A stretch of 11,859 nt of DNA from Clostridiales bacterium (GTDB lineage Bacteria; Bacillota; Clostridia; Oscillospirales; CAG-272): the NCBI GenBank assembly GCA_018370615.1, contig JAGZAC010000024.1:1-11859 (forward strand), given 5' to 3'. Both the position numbers and the translations under genes were made by a program. Positions 6,245-11,859 of this stretch are shown piece after piece (positions within the stretch are counted from its first letter, which is position 1; each line of letters starts with the position of its first letter). The notes under the pieces are model-generated. The model saw nothing but the letters and a program-made list of their open reading frames with translations. It had not been told where the DNA came from and ran no database searches.

Positions 6245-6273
6245 TTGACTTTTCCCGAAAGCTGCTATACAAT
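6245..6273 (+). promoter_or_regulatory. Promoter of the HD-domain gene
   Basis: TTGACT (6245-6250), a 17-bp spacer and TACAAT (6268-6273). The predicted start near 6280 leaves a very short leader of about 16 bases that contains the AAGGGGGG ribosome site. Confidence 0.75.
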
Positions 6274-6295
6274 GAAACCAAAAGGGGGGTGCTCC

Positions 6296-6955
6296 ATGAT
6301 CACATACGAACAACTGCGACAGAACGAAGAAATTAAAATTTACATTAAAAAAGCGGATGAGGCCCTTGCCGCACTTGGATATACGGAGCACAGCTTCGCC
6401 CATGTGACCAAGGTAAGTCAAATTGCCAGCTATATTCTCACCCAGATGGGGGCGGACGCGCATGCAGTAGAGCTTGCACAAATGGCGGCTTATCTACATG
6501 ATATCGGCAATCTGGTGAACCGGGTGGATCACTCCCAAAGCGGGGCGGTGATGGCCTTCCGGATTTTGCGGAGCATGGGGATGGATGCAGGGGATGTAGC
6601 GACGATTGTATCTGCCATCGGCAATCACGATGAAGGCACCGGCGTGCCCATCAACGATATTTCGGCGGCGCTGATTCTGGCAGACAAATCGGACGTACGG
6701 CGCAGTCGGGTACGAAATACAGACATCGCCAACTTTGACATCCACGACCGGGTAAACTATTCGGTGACAGATTCCGTTTTGGAAATCAGCGAGGACAAAA
6801 CGGAAATCACGCTGCGCCTTACCATTGACACGGAGTACGGCAGCGTGATGGACTATTTTGAAATTTTCCTGGGACGTATGGTTTTATGCCGCAAGGCGGC
6901 GGAGAAGCTGGGACTGCGGTTCCGGCTGCAGATTAACGGACAATCTCTATTATAA
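6296..6955 (+). CDS. HD-domain metal-dependent phosphohydrolase
   Basis: A 219-residue soluble protein of the HD superfamily, whose members hydrolyse phosphoesters, often of nucleotides, using metal ions bound by His and Asp. Residues seen: His36 (HSFAHVTKV), the His68-Asp69 pair in AAYLHDIGN, His111 in SAIGNHDE and Asp130 in ILADKSDVRRSRVR, i.e. a complete metal site. The last 70 residues have no motif I recognise. I chose ATG 6296, six bases after AAGGGGGG; an in-frame ATG at 6236 lies upstream of the predicted promoter. The substrate cannot be inferred. The gene stands alone, with its own promoter and a terminator whose stem starts at the stop codon. Confidence 0.88.
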   Translation: MITYEQLRQNEEIKIYIKKADEALAALGYTEHSFAHVTKVSQIASYILTQMGADAHAVELAQMAAYLHDIGNLVNRVDHSQSGAVMAFRILRSMGMDAGDVATIVSAIGNHDEGTGVPINDISAALILADKSDVRRSRVRNTDIANFDIHDRVNYSVTDSVLEISEDKTEITLRLTIDTEYGSVMDYFEIFLGRMVLCRKAAEKLGLRFRLQINGQSLL

Positions 6956-6985
6956 AAAGGATGCACTTGCATCCTTTTTGTTTTA
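6954..6985 (+). terminator. Terminator of the HD-domain gene
   Basis: Stem AAAAAGGATGC/GCATCCTTTTT (6954-6964 with 6969-6979), a 4-base loop, then GTTTTAT. It begins inside the stop codon and is symmetrical enough to work in both directions. Confidence 0.88.
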
Positions 6986-7002
6986 TAAGAACTAGGTATA
7001 CA

Positions 7003-7074
7003 ATGGACAATCCCCACCCGCTACGCGGATGCCCCCGGAGACGCTGCGCATCTCCCCACAAGGAAGACTTAAAA
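7003..7074 (-). repeat. A-type repeat module, inverted and chimeric
   Basis: Read on the minus strand it joins the left part of the 4884-type copy (GGAGATGC-GCA-GCGTCTCC, then GGGGGCATC) to the right part of the 4952-type copy (CCGC-GTA-GCGG, then GGGTGGGGATTGT). The first inner stem has one G-T pair where the 4918-4936 stem has A-T. Confidence 0.7.
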
Positions 7075-7130
7075 TAAAAAGGCCCCCTTGTGTATAGGGG
7101 GCTGGTGGCGTAGCCACCTGGGGGATTGTT
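7075..7130 (+). repeat. A-type repeat module, head to head with the previous one
   Basis: AAAAAGGCCCCCTTGTG hairpin, inner stem GGTGGC-GTA-GCCACC (7104-7118), ending GGGGGATTGTT. The inner stem is unlike that of any other copy but is a perfect palindrome. Confidence 0.8.
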
Positions 7131-7136
7131 CTACTA

Positions 7137-7207
7137 CAACCCCTCCGTCTCGCCTACGGCGAGCCACCACCCCGGCATCTCCTGCGGAGCTGCAACACAG
7201 GGGAGGC
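7137..7207 (+). repeat. B-type repeat module (copy 2, with altered right half)
   Basis: ACAACCCCTCC and inner stem CTCGCC-TAC-GGCGAG (7149-7163) match copy 1. The right half then diverges (7169-7195) before returning to CACAGGGGAGGC. Confidence 0.75.
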
Positions 7208-7257
7208 ATAGTGAGAAGTCCCCGGGTGATGGCGGCTCTGCCGCCGGAGGGGTTGTC
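7201..7257 (-). repeat. B-type repeat module (copy 3)
   Basis: On the minus strand: ACAACCCCTCC, then inner stem GGCGGC-AGA-GCCGCC (7231-7245) and a diverged right half that merges with copy 2. It lies downstream of the XRE gene in the same orientation. Bases 7258-7284 hold nothing recognisable. Confidence 0.7.
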
Positions 7258-7284
7258 GCTCCCGAACTCTGCATCTATAGGAAA

Positions 7285-7527
7285 TTATTTTACTTCTTGC
7301 TCCAAGTCTCGAAAAAGCTCGGAGTGAAAAAATTGTTCGATAGAAATATTTAATCCGTCACAAATCTTTTTGATAGTGGATATGGTAGCGCTGTTATTTC
7401 TCCCGCTGACGATGTTGTTCAGCGTAGACTGCGTGATTCCGCTCACTGTTGCCAGTTTGTTTACGGTAATCTCCCTTTCCCGGCAAAGCTCTAAAATACG
7501 CCTCCGCACTGCCTCCCCGATATTCAT
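7285..7527 (-). CDS. XRE/Cro-type helix-turn-helix regulator
   Basis: An 80-residue protein that is almost only a DNA-binding domain. EITVNKLATVSGITQSTLNNIVSGRN (residues about 19-44) fits the helix-turn-helix of the XRE family, with ATISTIKKICDGLNISIEQFF after it as the usual last helices. Such single-domain regulators often act on their own promoter and a divergent neighbour. ATG 7527 has AGGAGA about five bases upstream. The gene diverges from the membrane-protein gene at 7643, and the 115-bp gap holds back-to-back promoters and an operator-like palindrome, so it probably controls both genes. No terminator hairpin with a T-run is seen; repeat modules follow. Confidence 0.9.
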   Translation of the reverse strand: MNIGEAVRRRILELCREREITVNKLATVSGITQSTLNNIVSGRNNSATISTIKKICDGLNISIEQFFHSELFRDLEQEVK

Positions 7528-7546
7528 ACGACTCTCCTATCCCTCG

Positions 7547-7575
7547 TTTTTATCAGTTTACCCCTTCTATGTCAA
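7547..7575 (-). promoter_or_regulatory. Promoter of the XRE gene
   Basis: On the minus strand TTGACA (7570-7575), a 17-bp spacer and TAAAAA (7547-7552) with TG one base upstream (extended -10). Confidence 0.65.
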
Positions 7576-7579
7576 AATA

Positions 7580-7599
7580 GTTAACTCTTTTGAGTTGAC
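7580..7599. promoter_or_regulatory. Operator-like palindrome between divergent promoters
   Basis: GTTAACTC (7580-7587) and GAGTTGAC (7592-7599) are inverted repeats with one mismatch around TTTT. The right arm overlaps the plus-strand -35 and the left arm lies five bases from the minus-strand -35, so a bound XRE dimer would be expected to block one or both promoters. Binding by this regulator is inferred. Confidence 0.55.
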
Positions 7600-7623
7600 A
7601 AGAGGGAATGGAGATGTTATGAT
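7595..7623 (+). promoter_or_regulatory. Promoter of the 169-residue membrane protein gene
   Basis: TTGACA (7595-7600), a 17-bp spacer and TATGAT (7618-7623) with TG one base upstream. The ribosome site AAGGAGGTG follows at 7629-7637. Confidence 0.8.
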
Positions 7624-7642
7624 ATGAAAAGGAGGTGAAATT

Positions 7643-8152
7643 GTGAGAAAAAAGTCTACGCACACACCTGTCCAAAACATCGGCCCTGTAAAAATCATTG
7701 GGGCAATTCTTTTATGTCTCTTCTGTGTATTGCTTGCCGGACTGCTCAACTTTGCATACTTTGCCGGCCGGTTCGCCTGGAGTGTCAACAATACGGAAAT
7801 TGAGGGCGTGGAGTATTCCATCTCCTGTTTGGAAGAAAACATAAATGAGAATAGGGTCGAGAAAAAAATCGACCATATGCTGTCCATTTCCCGGGAAAGA
7901 AATATTAATATGGTTTCAGCTGCCTCTATTACCAGTATTTTAAAGGAACTTATCCATCCTTTTTCATCATATTGCTACATAGACGAAAGGGAGGACTACA
8001 TATTTCGTTTGGAGGACGGAACCTGGTATGCTGCGACTTCATATGAAACTATTGCATATGGTAGTTCCTATAAATCCTGGGCTTTTTACAGACTGGGCAG
8101 TTGGATAGATGCGCTTTTCTACCGCATAGGAATCGATATAGGAAGAAATTAA
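7643..8152 (+). CDS. Hypothetical single-pass membrane protein
   Basis: I do not recognise this 169-residue protein. A short basic N-terminus (MRKKSTHTP) is followed by one strong hydrophobic segment at about 16-42 (VKIIGAILLCLFCVLLAGLL and on), so the remaining 125 residues are likely outside the cell with the N-terminus inside. The outer part is polar with scattered aromatics and has no motif I know. Start is GTG 7643, six bases after a near-perfect AAGGAGGTG; no ATG is near. The divergent XRE gene and shared control region suggest they form one regulated unit, with the damaged zinc-ribbon gene downstream (its ribosome site begins about ten bases after this stop) as a former third member. 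Function unknown. Confidence 0.8.
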   Translation: MRKKSTHTPVQNIGPVKIIGAILLCLFCVLLAGLLNFAYFAGRFAWSVNNTEIEGVEYSISCLEENINENRVEKKIDHMLSISRERNINMVSAASITSILKELIHPFSSYCYIDEREDYIFRLEDGTWYAATSYETIAYGSSYKSWAFYRLGSWIDALFYRIGIDIGRN

Positions 8153-8172
8153 ATTAAGAAGAGGAGATTAAA

Positions 8173-8374
8173 ATGCGGAAAAGAAATCGAAGTTAACGCC
8201 GTTTTCTGCCACTGGTGCGGCGCGCAGCAAAAGGAAGATTCCGAAAGTGGGACTGCATCTGTATCCGAGAAAAAAGATCTCAATGTCCTTTGTGTGTTGG
8301 GCCTTGTCATCTCTGGAGTGTCGTTGATGCTAAATTTTTGGGGCCTTGTACACATGGGGCCCCTTTTCCCTTAG
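8173..8374 (+). pseudogene. Damaged zinc-ribbon protein gene, broken at both ends
   Basis: The frame starting at 8174 encodes CGKEIEVNAVFCHWCGAQQ, a typical N-terminal zinc ribbon (family pattern CxxCG...FCxxCG), then a polar linker and a hydrophobic stretch (LNVLCVLGLVISGVSLML) as in zinc-ribbon membrane proteins. GAGGAG (8161-8166) is seven bases before an ATG at 8173, but that ATG is out of frame by one and gives only seven codons (MRKRNRS). The first Cys of the first pair is missing. The simplest reading is a deletion between two AAATG copies, since intact relatives often begin Met-Lys-Cys-x-x-Cys-Gly. At the 3' end, from about 8338, the frame runs into repeat sequence and stops at 8372. 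The frame is the same as that of the upstream gene, separated from it by one TAA. Confidence 0.7.
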
Positions 8375-8454
8375 CCTCTCCTATCAGCGGAACCCTCTTT
8401 CGTTTTCAGCCTCCTCTGGGAGGAGGCCCTTCTTTCATTGTTTAGCCTCCCCTG
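8338..8454 (-). repeat. Second tandem 35-36-bp array plus an A-like hairpin
   Basis: Read on the minus strand, CAGGGGAGG-like motifs begin at 8454, 8418 and 8383 (spacings 36 and 35), the same period as the array at 5063-5240. The first unit also has GGGGAGG seven bases before ATG-AAA-GAA. It ends with a GGGGCCCC...GGCCCC hairpin that cuts into the zinc-ribbon pseudogene. Confidence 0.75.
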
Positions 8455-8500
8455 TGTAAGGGGAGGTGGCACAGCGTAGCTGTGTCGGAGGGGTTGTTGT
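8444..8500 (-). repeat. B-type repeat module (copy 4)
   Basis: Conserved CCTCCCC/GGGGAGG hairpin and GGAGGGGTTGT end; the variable inner stem is CACAGC-GTA-GCTGTG (8470-8484). Confidence 0.85.
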
Positions 8501-8514
8501 AACAATAATAAAGC

Positions 8515-8580
8515 AGACAATCCCCCACCCGCTACGCGGGAGCCCCCTTTACACAAGGGGGCCTTATTTAATTACACTAC
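8515..8580 (-). repeat. A-type repeat module, near copy of the one at 4952-5013
   Basis: On the minus strand it has the same GTAGTGTAATTAAATAAGG head, CCCCCTTGTGTAAAGGGGG hairpin, CCCGC-GTA-GCGGG inner stem and GGGGGATTGT end as the plus-strand copy after queA. Confidence 0.85.
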
Positions 8581-8637
8581 ACGGGATATTCCAGAGTTGC
8601 TTTGCAGCTCCCCACAAGGGAGCCTCTCCACCATTTC

Positions 8638-8697
8638 AGCCTCCCCTGTGCAAGGGGAGGTGGGCTTTGCGGAGCAAAGCTCGGAGGGGTTGTAAAG
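8638..8697 (-). repeat. B-type repeat module (copy 5)
   Basis: Same outer blocks as the other B modules. The inner stem is GCTTTGC-GGA-GCAAAGC (8664-8680), different in sequence from all other copies yet fully paired. Confidence 0.85.
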
Positions 8698-8703
8698 AAA
8701 AAA

Positions 8704-8777
8704 ACAATCCCTCAGTCTTCGCTTACGCGAAGCCAGCTCCCTTAGCGGCTCTGCAAGAGACGCCCACAAGGGAGCCT
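8704..8777 (-). repeat. A-type repeat module with a distinct inner stem
   Basis: ACAATCCCTCAG edge, inner stem CTTCGC-TTAC-GCGAAG (8717-8732), then a CTCCCTT...AAGGGAG frame. In other A modules the outer blocks are mostly C-only and G-only; here a T-A pair replaces one C-G pair on both sides, so pairing is kept. Confidence 0.75.
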
Positions 8778-8847
8778 TATTTAATTGCACTACACGGGAT
8801 ATTCCGGAGTTGCTTTGCAGCTCCCCACAAGGGAGCCTTTTGCTTTA

Positions 8848-8900
8848 TGCCTCCCCTTCCTTGCGAAGGGGAGGTGCCGCTTTAGCGGCGGAGGGGTTGA
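8848..8900 (-). repeat. B-type repeat module (copy 6)
   Basis: CCTCCCCTTCCTTGCGAAGG hairpin, inner stem GCCGC-TTTA-GCGGC (8876-8889), GGAGGGGTTG end. It abuts the GH31 terminator. Confidence 0.85.
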
Positions 8901-8932
8901 AAAAAGGAGACGGAAAATCCGTCTCCTTTTTA
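8900..8932 (-). terminator. Terminator of the GH31 operon (symmetrical)
   Basis: A perfect 14-bp stem (8901-8914 with 8918-8931) with a 3-base loop, T-rich on both strands. It lies 13 bp after the GH31 stop codon and could also stop plus-strand transcripts coming from the repeats. Confidence 0.93.
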
Positions 8933-8944
8933 GAGCAATCACTT

Positions 8945-11224
8945 TTATCGGGCAATATGATACACCATCCGACCCGCCGCATGCAGTTCTTTCGGCACAT
9001 CAAATACGCAGAAACCGTTTTCTCTCCGCGTAGGGATTGCCTTTCCGTCCAGTGTAACTTCATCTGCCCCGCCGAAAATACGCACCTGGAGCTCTGTCAC
9101 TTCACCCATACCGGGAATCGCAGGATCGGAGGGTTTGGAGGCTTCGTTCCTCTCCCGTCCGGCAAAGCTTCCCTCTCTGGGAGAGATGACCAAGTCGAAG
9201 CCGTTTTCGCTGCTGTTTTCCATGGCAATCACCGTGGTCGCCATTTTGCCTTCCCTATAATCGTAGGTGTAGCCATCGTCTTCACACAGAGTAAAGGACG
9301 CGTCCCCGCCGGGATATACCTGAATGGCGTACGCCTCCGGCACGCTCTCATGGAGATACTTCTGGTACGGCATGGTGCAGAATACGCTGCCTGCCTTTAC
9401 CATCAGCGCGCCGCCCCGTCCCTTGGGGATTTTATACTGGATGACCTGTCCGCCCTCGTATATATCGCCGGTAAAGAAGTCAATCCACTGTCCCTGCGGC
9501 AGAGTGACGTTCATATCAAATACGGCCACCAGCAGGCTGTCGCCGAACATATAGGTATTGGCGACCTGGTCGTAATCCGGATTGTCCGGATACATCAGGG
9601 GCAGCGCACGAGCCAGAGGCATAGAAGTCTTTGCGGCCAGATGTGCCATAGAATAAATATAGGGGAACAGCTCGCTGCGCAGGTGGGAGTAATACCGCAC
9701 CGCCTCCAGCACCTCCTGACGCATAAACCAAGGCAGGTTCCAGTTGCGCCATCCCAGCTGCTGGGTCCAGGGGGACAGGAAGCCGTAGTGAATGCCTTCC
9801 AGAGAGGTAATGTCCATGTCACAGGTCACATTGGAGTGGCCGGAAAGACCGTAGTTGAGCATAGCCACCACGGTGTCAAAGCCGCCGCCGGTGTCTCCCG
9901 CCCAGGATGCGGCGTACTGCTGGGTGCCGGCATATACGCAGGGGGTGTAGATCATGGCCCGGCGGCCGGTATAATCCGCAAAGCCCTCCTGCATCTGCTT
10001 TACATACAAAACAGGATATACGTTGTGGACCTCATCATCGAAATATTTGCCGCCCCACAGCCGGTCCGGGTGGTCGTTCACCTGGAAGGCGCCGTCCAGC
10101 TTGAAGGCTTCCGCGCCGTTGTCGCAGAATTTTTTCAGATGTTCAAACCAAGGCTGGTCCCGCACGGTGAGCCCGTCCATGTACATGGGGCACGCCAAAT
10201 GCTCGTCCAAAATGGACGCGCCTTCAAAGGTGTATTCCTTGCCTTCTTTTTTCATACGCTCGCCGCACTGCCGCTCCTCTTCAAAGAGAAGGTCGTAGTT
10301 CTGGCACAGCCACAGGCTGAGGCGGAAGCCCATCTCCCGCAGGGAGTAAAAGAAGGTCTCCGGACCGCTCTGATCCTCCGGCAGCCAGCCGGGAATGTAA
10401 AACCGGTCTTCGTCAAACTTTTTGTTTACGCTGGTGTCGTAGTGCCGGCTCATCCACTGAGGTTCCAGTCCCACCATGTCGCAGGAAATATCCTCTCTGC
10501 GGAAGTTCAGGCAGTCATACAGCATTTCTCTGGCGTTAGTCTGCTCGTTGAGCACGAAGGTGTATCCGTACGCACACTTGGGCAGCATCACAGGATTTCC
10601 GGCAATTTTTCCATGGAGTGCCAGAATGTCCTTCAGGGTTCCGGATGCGGGGAGGAACAGGTAGAAATCGATCATCCCCTTGTGGGCGGTGATGTTCACC
10701 TGGTCGGGATGCGTCTTGTCCATATCGAAAATGGACGCATATGTACAGTTGAGCAGCATCCCCCAGCCGTTCATAGACATAATGTAGGGGATGGGTCCAT
10801 AGGACGCGATGTTGCGGATGTCCAGCCGGGAGACGGAGTCCCGGCGGGAAATGCTTTTTCTGGATTCGTCCCCCAGGCCGTACAGACGCTCGTCCTTCTG
10901 CAAATCGATCTGAAGGGTGAAGCCCTTGTTGCTGTAGGGCTTTCCTTCGTATCCGTCAAAATGGAACACGAGAGGCTTTCTGGTTCCTGTCACCCGCAGG
11001 GCGCCGTCTGCTTCTACCGTGAGAGAAAAGTTCCCCTGGGAGACGGTGCTGCCGGACAGGGCAGCGTCCGTGTCCGCCTGTTTTTCCTTCAGGATATTGT
11101 ACCGAGAAAGGAGCGTCTGGGCATAAGTTCCGTCTGCGGAAACACGGATGTGAAAAATCCCCTCGTCCACACAGGTGATTTCATATTCCCTTGCGGGATG
11201 CTTTTGGTCTTTAAAAGTAAACAT
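8945..11224 (-). CDS. Glycoside hydrolase family 31 alpha-glycosidase
   Basis: A 759-residue enzyme that should release alpha-linked sugars (glucose or xylose type) from non-reducing ends with retention of configuration. The N-terminal sandwich domain contains DERLYGLGDE (111-120), the usual GH31 start of the active-site region. The catalytic barrel carries the nucleophile Asp377 in EAFKLDGAF and the likely acid/base Asp444 in SWAGDTGGGF. C-terminal sandwich domains follow from about 570. No signal peptide is seen, so it works in the cytoplasm. I chose ATG 11224 because upstream frame runs into the TSCPD gene; it is seven bases after that gene's stop. AGGAGG lies 21 bases away, too far for normal use, so translation may be coupled to the gene before it. 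Exact substrate cannot be read from sequence. A terminator follows. Confidence 0.93.
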   Translation of the reverse strand: MFTFKDQKHPAREYEITCVDEGIFHIRVSADGTYAQTLLSRYNILKEKQADTDAALSGSTVSQGNFSLTVEADGALRVTGTRKPLVFHFDGYEGKPYSNKGFTLQIDLQKDERLYGLGDESRKSISRRDSVSRLDIRNIASYGPIPYIMSMNGWGMLLNCTYASIFDMDKTHPDQVNITAHKGMIDFYLFLPASGTLKDILALHGKIAGNPVMLPKCAYGYTFVLNEQTNAREMLYDCLNFRREDISCDMVGLEPQWMSRHYDTSVNKKFDEDRFYIPGWLPEDQSGPETFFYSLREMGFRLSLWLCQNYDLLFEEERQCGERMKKEGKEYTFEGASILDEHLACPMYMDGLTVRDQPWFEHLKKFCDNGAEAFKLDGAFQVNDHPDRLWGGKYFDDEVHNVYPVLYVKQMQEGFADYTGRRAMIYTPCVYAGTQQYAASWAGDTGGGFDTVVAMLNYGLSGHSNVTCDMDITSLEGIHYGFLSPWTQQLGWRNWNLPWFMRQEVLEAVRYYSHLRSELFPYIYSMAHLAAKTSMPLARALPLMYPDNPDYDQVANTYMFGDSLLVAVFDMNVTLPQGQWIDFFTGDIYEGGQVIQYKIPKGRGGALMVKAGSVFCTMPYQKYLHESVPEAYAIQVYPGGDASFTLCEDDGYTYDYREGKMATTVIAMENSSENGFDLVISPREGSFAGRERNEASKPSDPAIPGMGEVTELQVRIFGGADEVTLDGKAIPTRRENGFCVFDVPKELHAAGRMVYHIAR

Positions 11225-11231
11225 GGTTCTT

Positions 11232-11516
11232 TCAGCTTGCGCTGTCCTCCTGTATTTTTTTATTGTTTTCTGCAAGGGCTGTCCGGATAGACCGAGCCAG
11301 CTGGTCGGCGCAGGATGTCTGCTTGTTCCCACAGATGTTTCCCGCAAGGATTTTTGCAACCTTTTCTGCGTCCATTCCCTCCGTCAGCTTGCCTACAGCC
11401 TTCAGATTGCCGTTGCAGCCGCCGGTAAACTGTACGTTTCTGATCGTTCCATCTGCTTCCAAATCGAAGGAAACCTGGGAAGCGCAAACGCCGTGCAGCC
11501 TATAGGTATATTTCAT
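11232..11516 (-). CDS. TSCPD domain protein, TIGR03905-like
   Basis: A 94-residue protein of the small clostridial TSCPD family (TIGR03905 type), related to the cysteine-rich C-terminus of B12-dependent ribonucleotide reductases. Cys11 (HGVCASQ), Cys34 (GGCNGNL), Cys62 (NICGNK) and Cys69 (TSCADQLA) form the expected pattern, probably metal-binding; the signature TSCPD reads TSCAD here. Biochemical function of stand-alone members is not known to me. Start 11516 was chosen because AAAGGA lies about eight bases upstream and family members begin MKYT-like; the in-frame start at 11567 would overlap the preceding gene. It lies 13 bp after that gene and 7 bp before GH31, so the three form one operon. 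Confidence 0.88.
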   Translation of the reverse strand: MKYTYRLHGVCASQVSFDLEADGTIRNVQFTGGCNGNLKAVGKLTEGMDAEKVAKILAGNICGNKQTSCADQLARSIRTALAENNKKIQEDSAS

Positions 11517-11529
11517 TTTTCCGTTCCTT

Positions 11530-11859
11530 TCATTCTGTACTTTCCTGCGGCGGCAGATTTTCCACAATCAAATACACTGCCGCATCTCTTCCGGTGATGG
11601 TAAGGGTCTCTTCAGGGACCTCTTCTTCTGTGTCTGTATTCTGCTCTGCATTTTCTTCTTTCGTGGTATATATGTAGGTGTCGAAATATCCGGTATCATT
11701 TACCGTTAGCTTTCCCCTGGTGTCCGCCGAGATAGTAAACACTTCTTCTCTGGGAACATAGTCCAGCGTTAGGCTGCCGTGGGCAATATTGATTTCGCTG
11801 GTGTAGGCGGACATTGCTTCTGCCTGCACCTCTCCTTCCACCAGGTCCAAGGAAAAGAG
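11530..11859 (-). CDS. Unknown protein, C-terminal part only (runs off the window)
   Basis: The frame is open from the window edge to TGA at 11530-11532, so only about the last 109 residues are visible; no start codon is required inside the window. The sequence has alternating hydrophobic and polar residues (EINIAHGSLTLDYVPREEVF, FTISADTRGKLTVND), suggesting beta strands, then an acidic linker (EENAEQNTDTEEEVPEE) and a last strand AAVYLIVENLP. The first part resembles the beta-rich repeats of DUF4097-type surface proteins, but this is a weak impression. It is the first visible gene of the TSCPD-GH31 operon. Confidence 0.6.
   Translation of the reverse strand, partial: LFSLDLVEGEVQAEAMSAYTSEINIAHGSLTLDYVPREEVFTISADTRGKLTVNDTGYFDTYIYTTKEENAEQNTDTEEEVPEETLTITGRDAAVYLIVENLPPQESTE

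Larger units (their letters stand above)
8561..8838 (-). repeat. 65-bp direct repeat pair, 213 bp apart
   Basis: 8561-8625 and 8774-8838 are the same over 65 nt apart from two differences (near 8573 and 8592 in the first copy). Each holds the inner palindrome GGAGCTGC-AAA-GCAACTCC and a GTGTAGTG head on the minus strand, and each is followed at larger coordinates by a B module. The block looks like a tandem duplication that later diverged. Confidence 0.8.

Noticed and set aside
8810..11290. An 826-codon open frame on the plus strand, antisense to the whole GH31 gene
   Set aside because: The translation has no recognisable domain and begins in repeat DNA without a ribosome site, while the opposite strand encodes a clear GH31 enzyme. 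Long antisense frames are common opposite GC-biased genes.

Overview
The window looks like the chromosome of a gut-type Clostridia (Bacillota), probably Oscillospirales/Ruminococcaceae. Reasons: strong AGGAGG ribosome sites, sigma-A promoters of TTGACA/TATAAT type, a clostridial TSCPD-domain gene, a fructose-type PTS, and a family of GC-rich palindromic intergenic repeats (CCCCTCC...CACCTCCCC...GGGGAGGCT) of a kind I associate with that order. The taxon is an inference; the gene calls do not depend on it.

Layout. 1-910: a visibly AT-rich patch with a GNAT acetyltransferase (minus strand). It is preceded by an 18-residue leader ORF whose end, stop codon and following bases can form two competing hairpins, one hiding the acetyltransferase ribosome site. 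This is the best candidate for a regulatory system not explained by ordinary annotation. 926-1238: initiator tRNA-fMet (with an extra base in the T-stem) and tRNA-Leu(UAA), both minus, from a perfect extended-10 promoter and closed by a terminator. 1288-3621: minus-strand operon of a fructose-family PTS EIIABC permease followed by an HPr protein; the EIIB domain lacks the phosphorylatable cysteine. 3707-3777: face-to-face promoters for queA (plus) and the PTS operon (minus) with predicted start points at nearly the same base. 3781-6188: queA and miaA, two tRNA-modification genes, separated by a 420-bp repeat cluster. 6296-6955: an HD-domain hydrolase gene with its own promoter and terminator. 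6985-7284: second repeat cluster. 7285-8374: a small divergent module: XRE regulator (minus), operator-like palindrome, single-pass membrane protein (plus), and a damaged zinc-ribbon gene whose 3' end runs into repeat DNA. 8338-8900: third, largest repeat cluster. 8945-11859: minus-strand operon of a partial unknown protein, a TSCPD-domain protein and a GH31 alpha-glycosidase, closed by a strong hairpin terminator.

The genes cover sugar uptake and breakdown (PTS, GH31) and tRNA supply and modification (tRNAs, QueA, MiaA). MiaA would modify the tRNA-Leu(UAA) seen here, which has the A36-A37-A38 motif. The repeats are modular: conserved outer G/C blocks enclose an inner stem that differs between most copies yet stays palindromic, and some are followed by a 35-36-bp tandem array.
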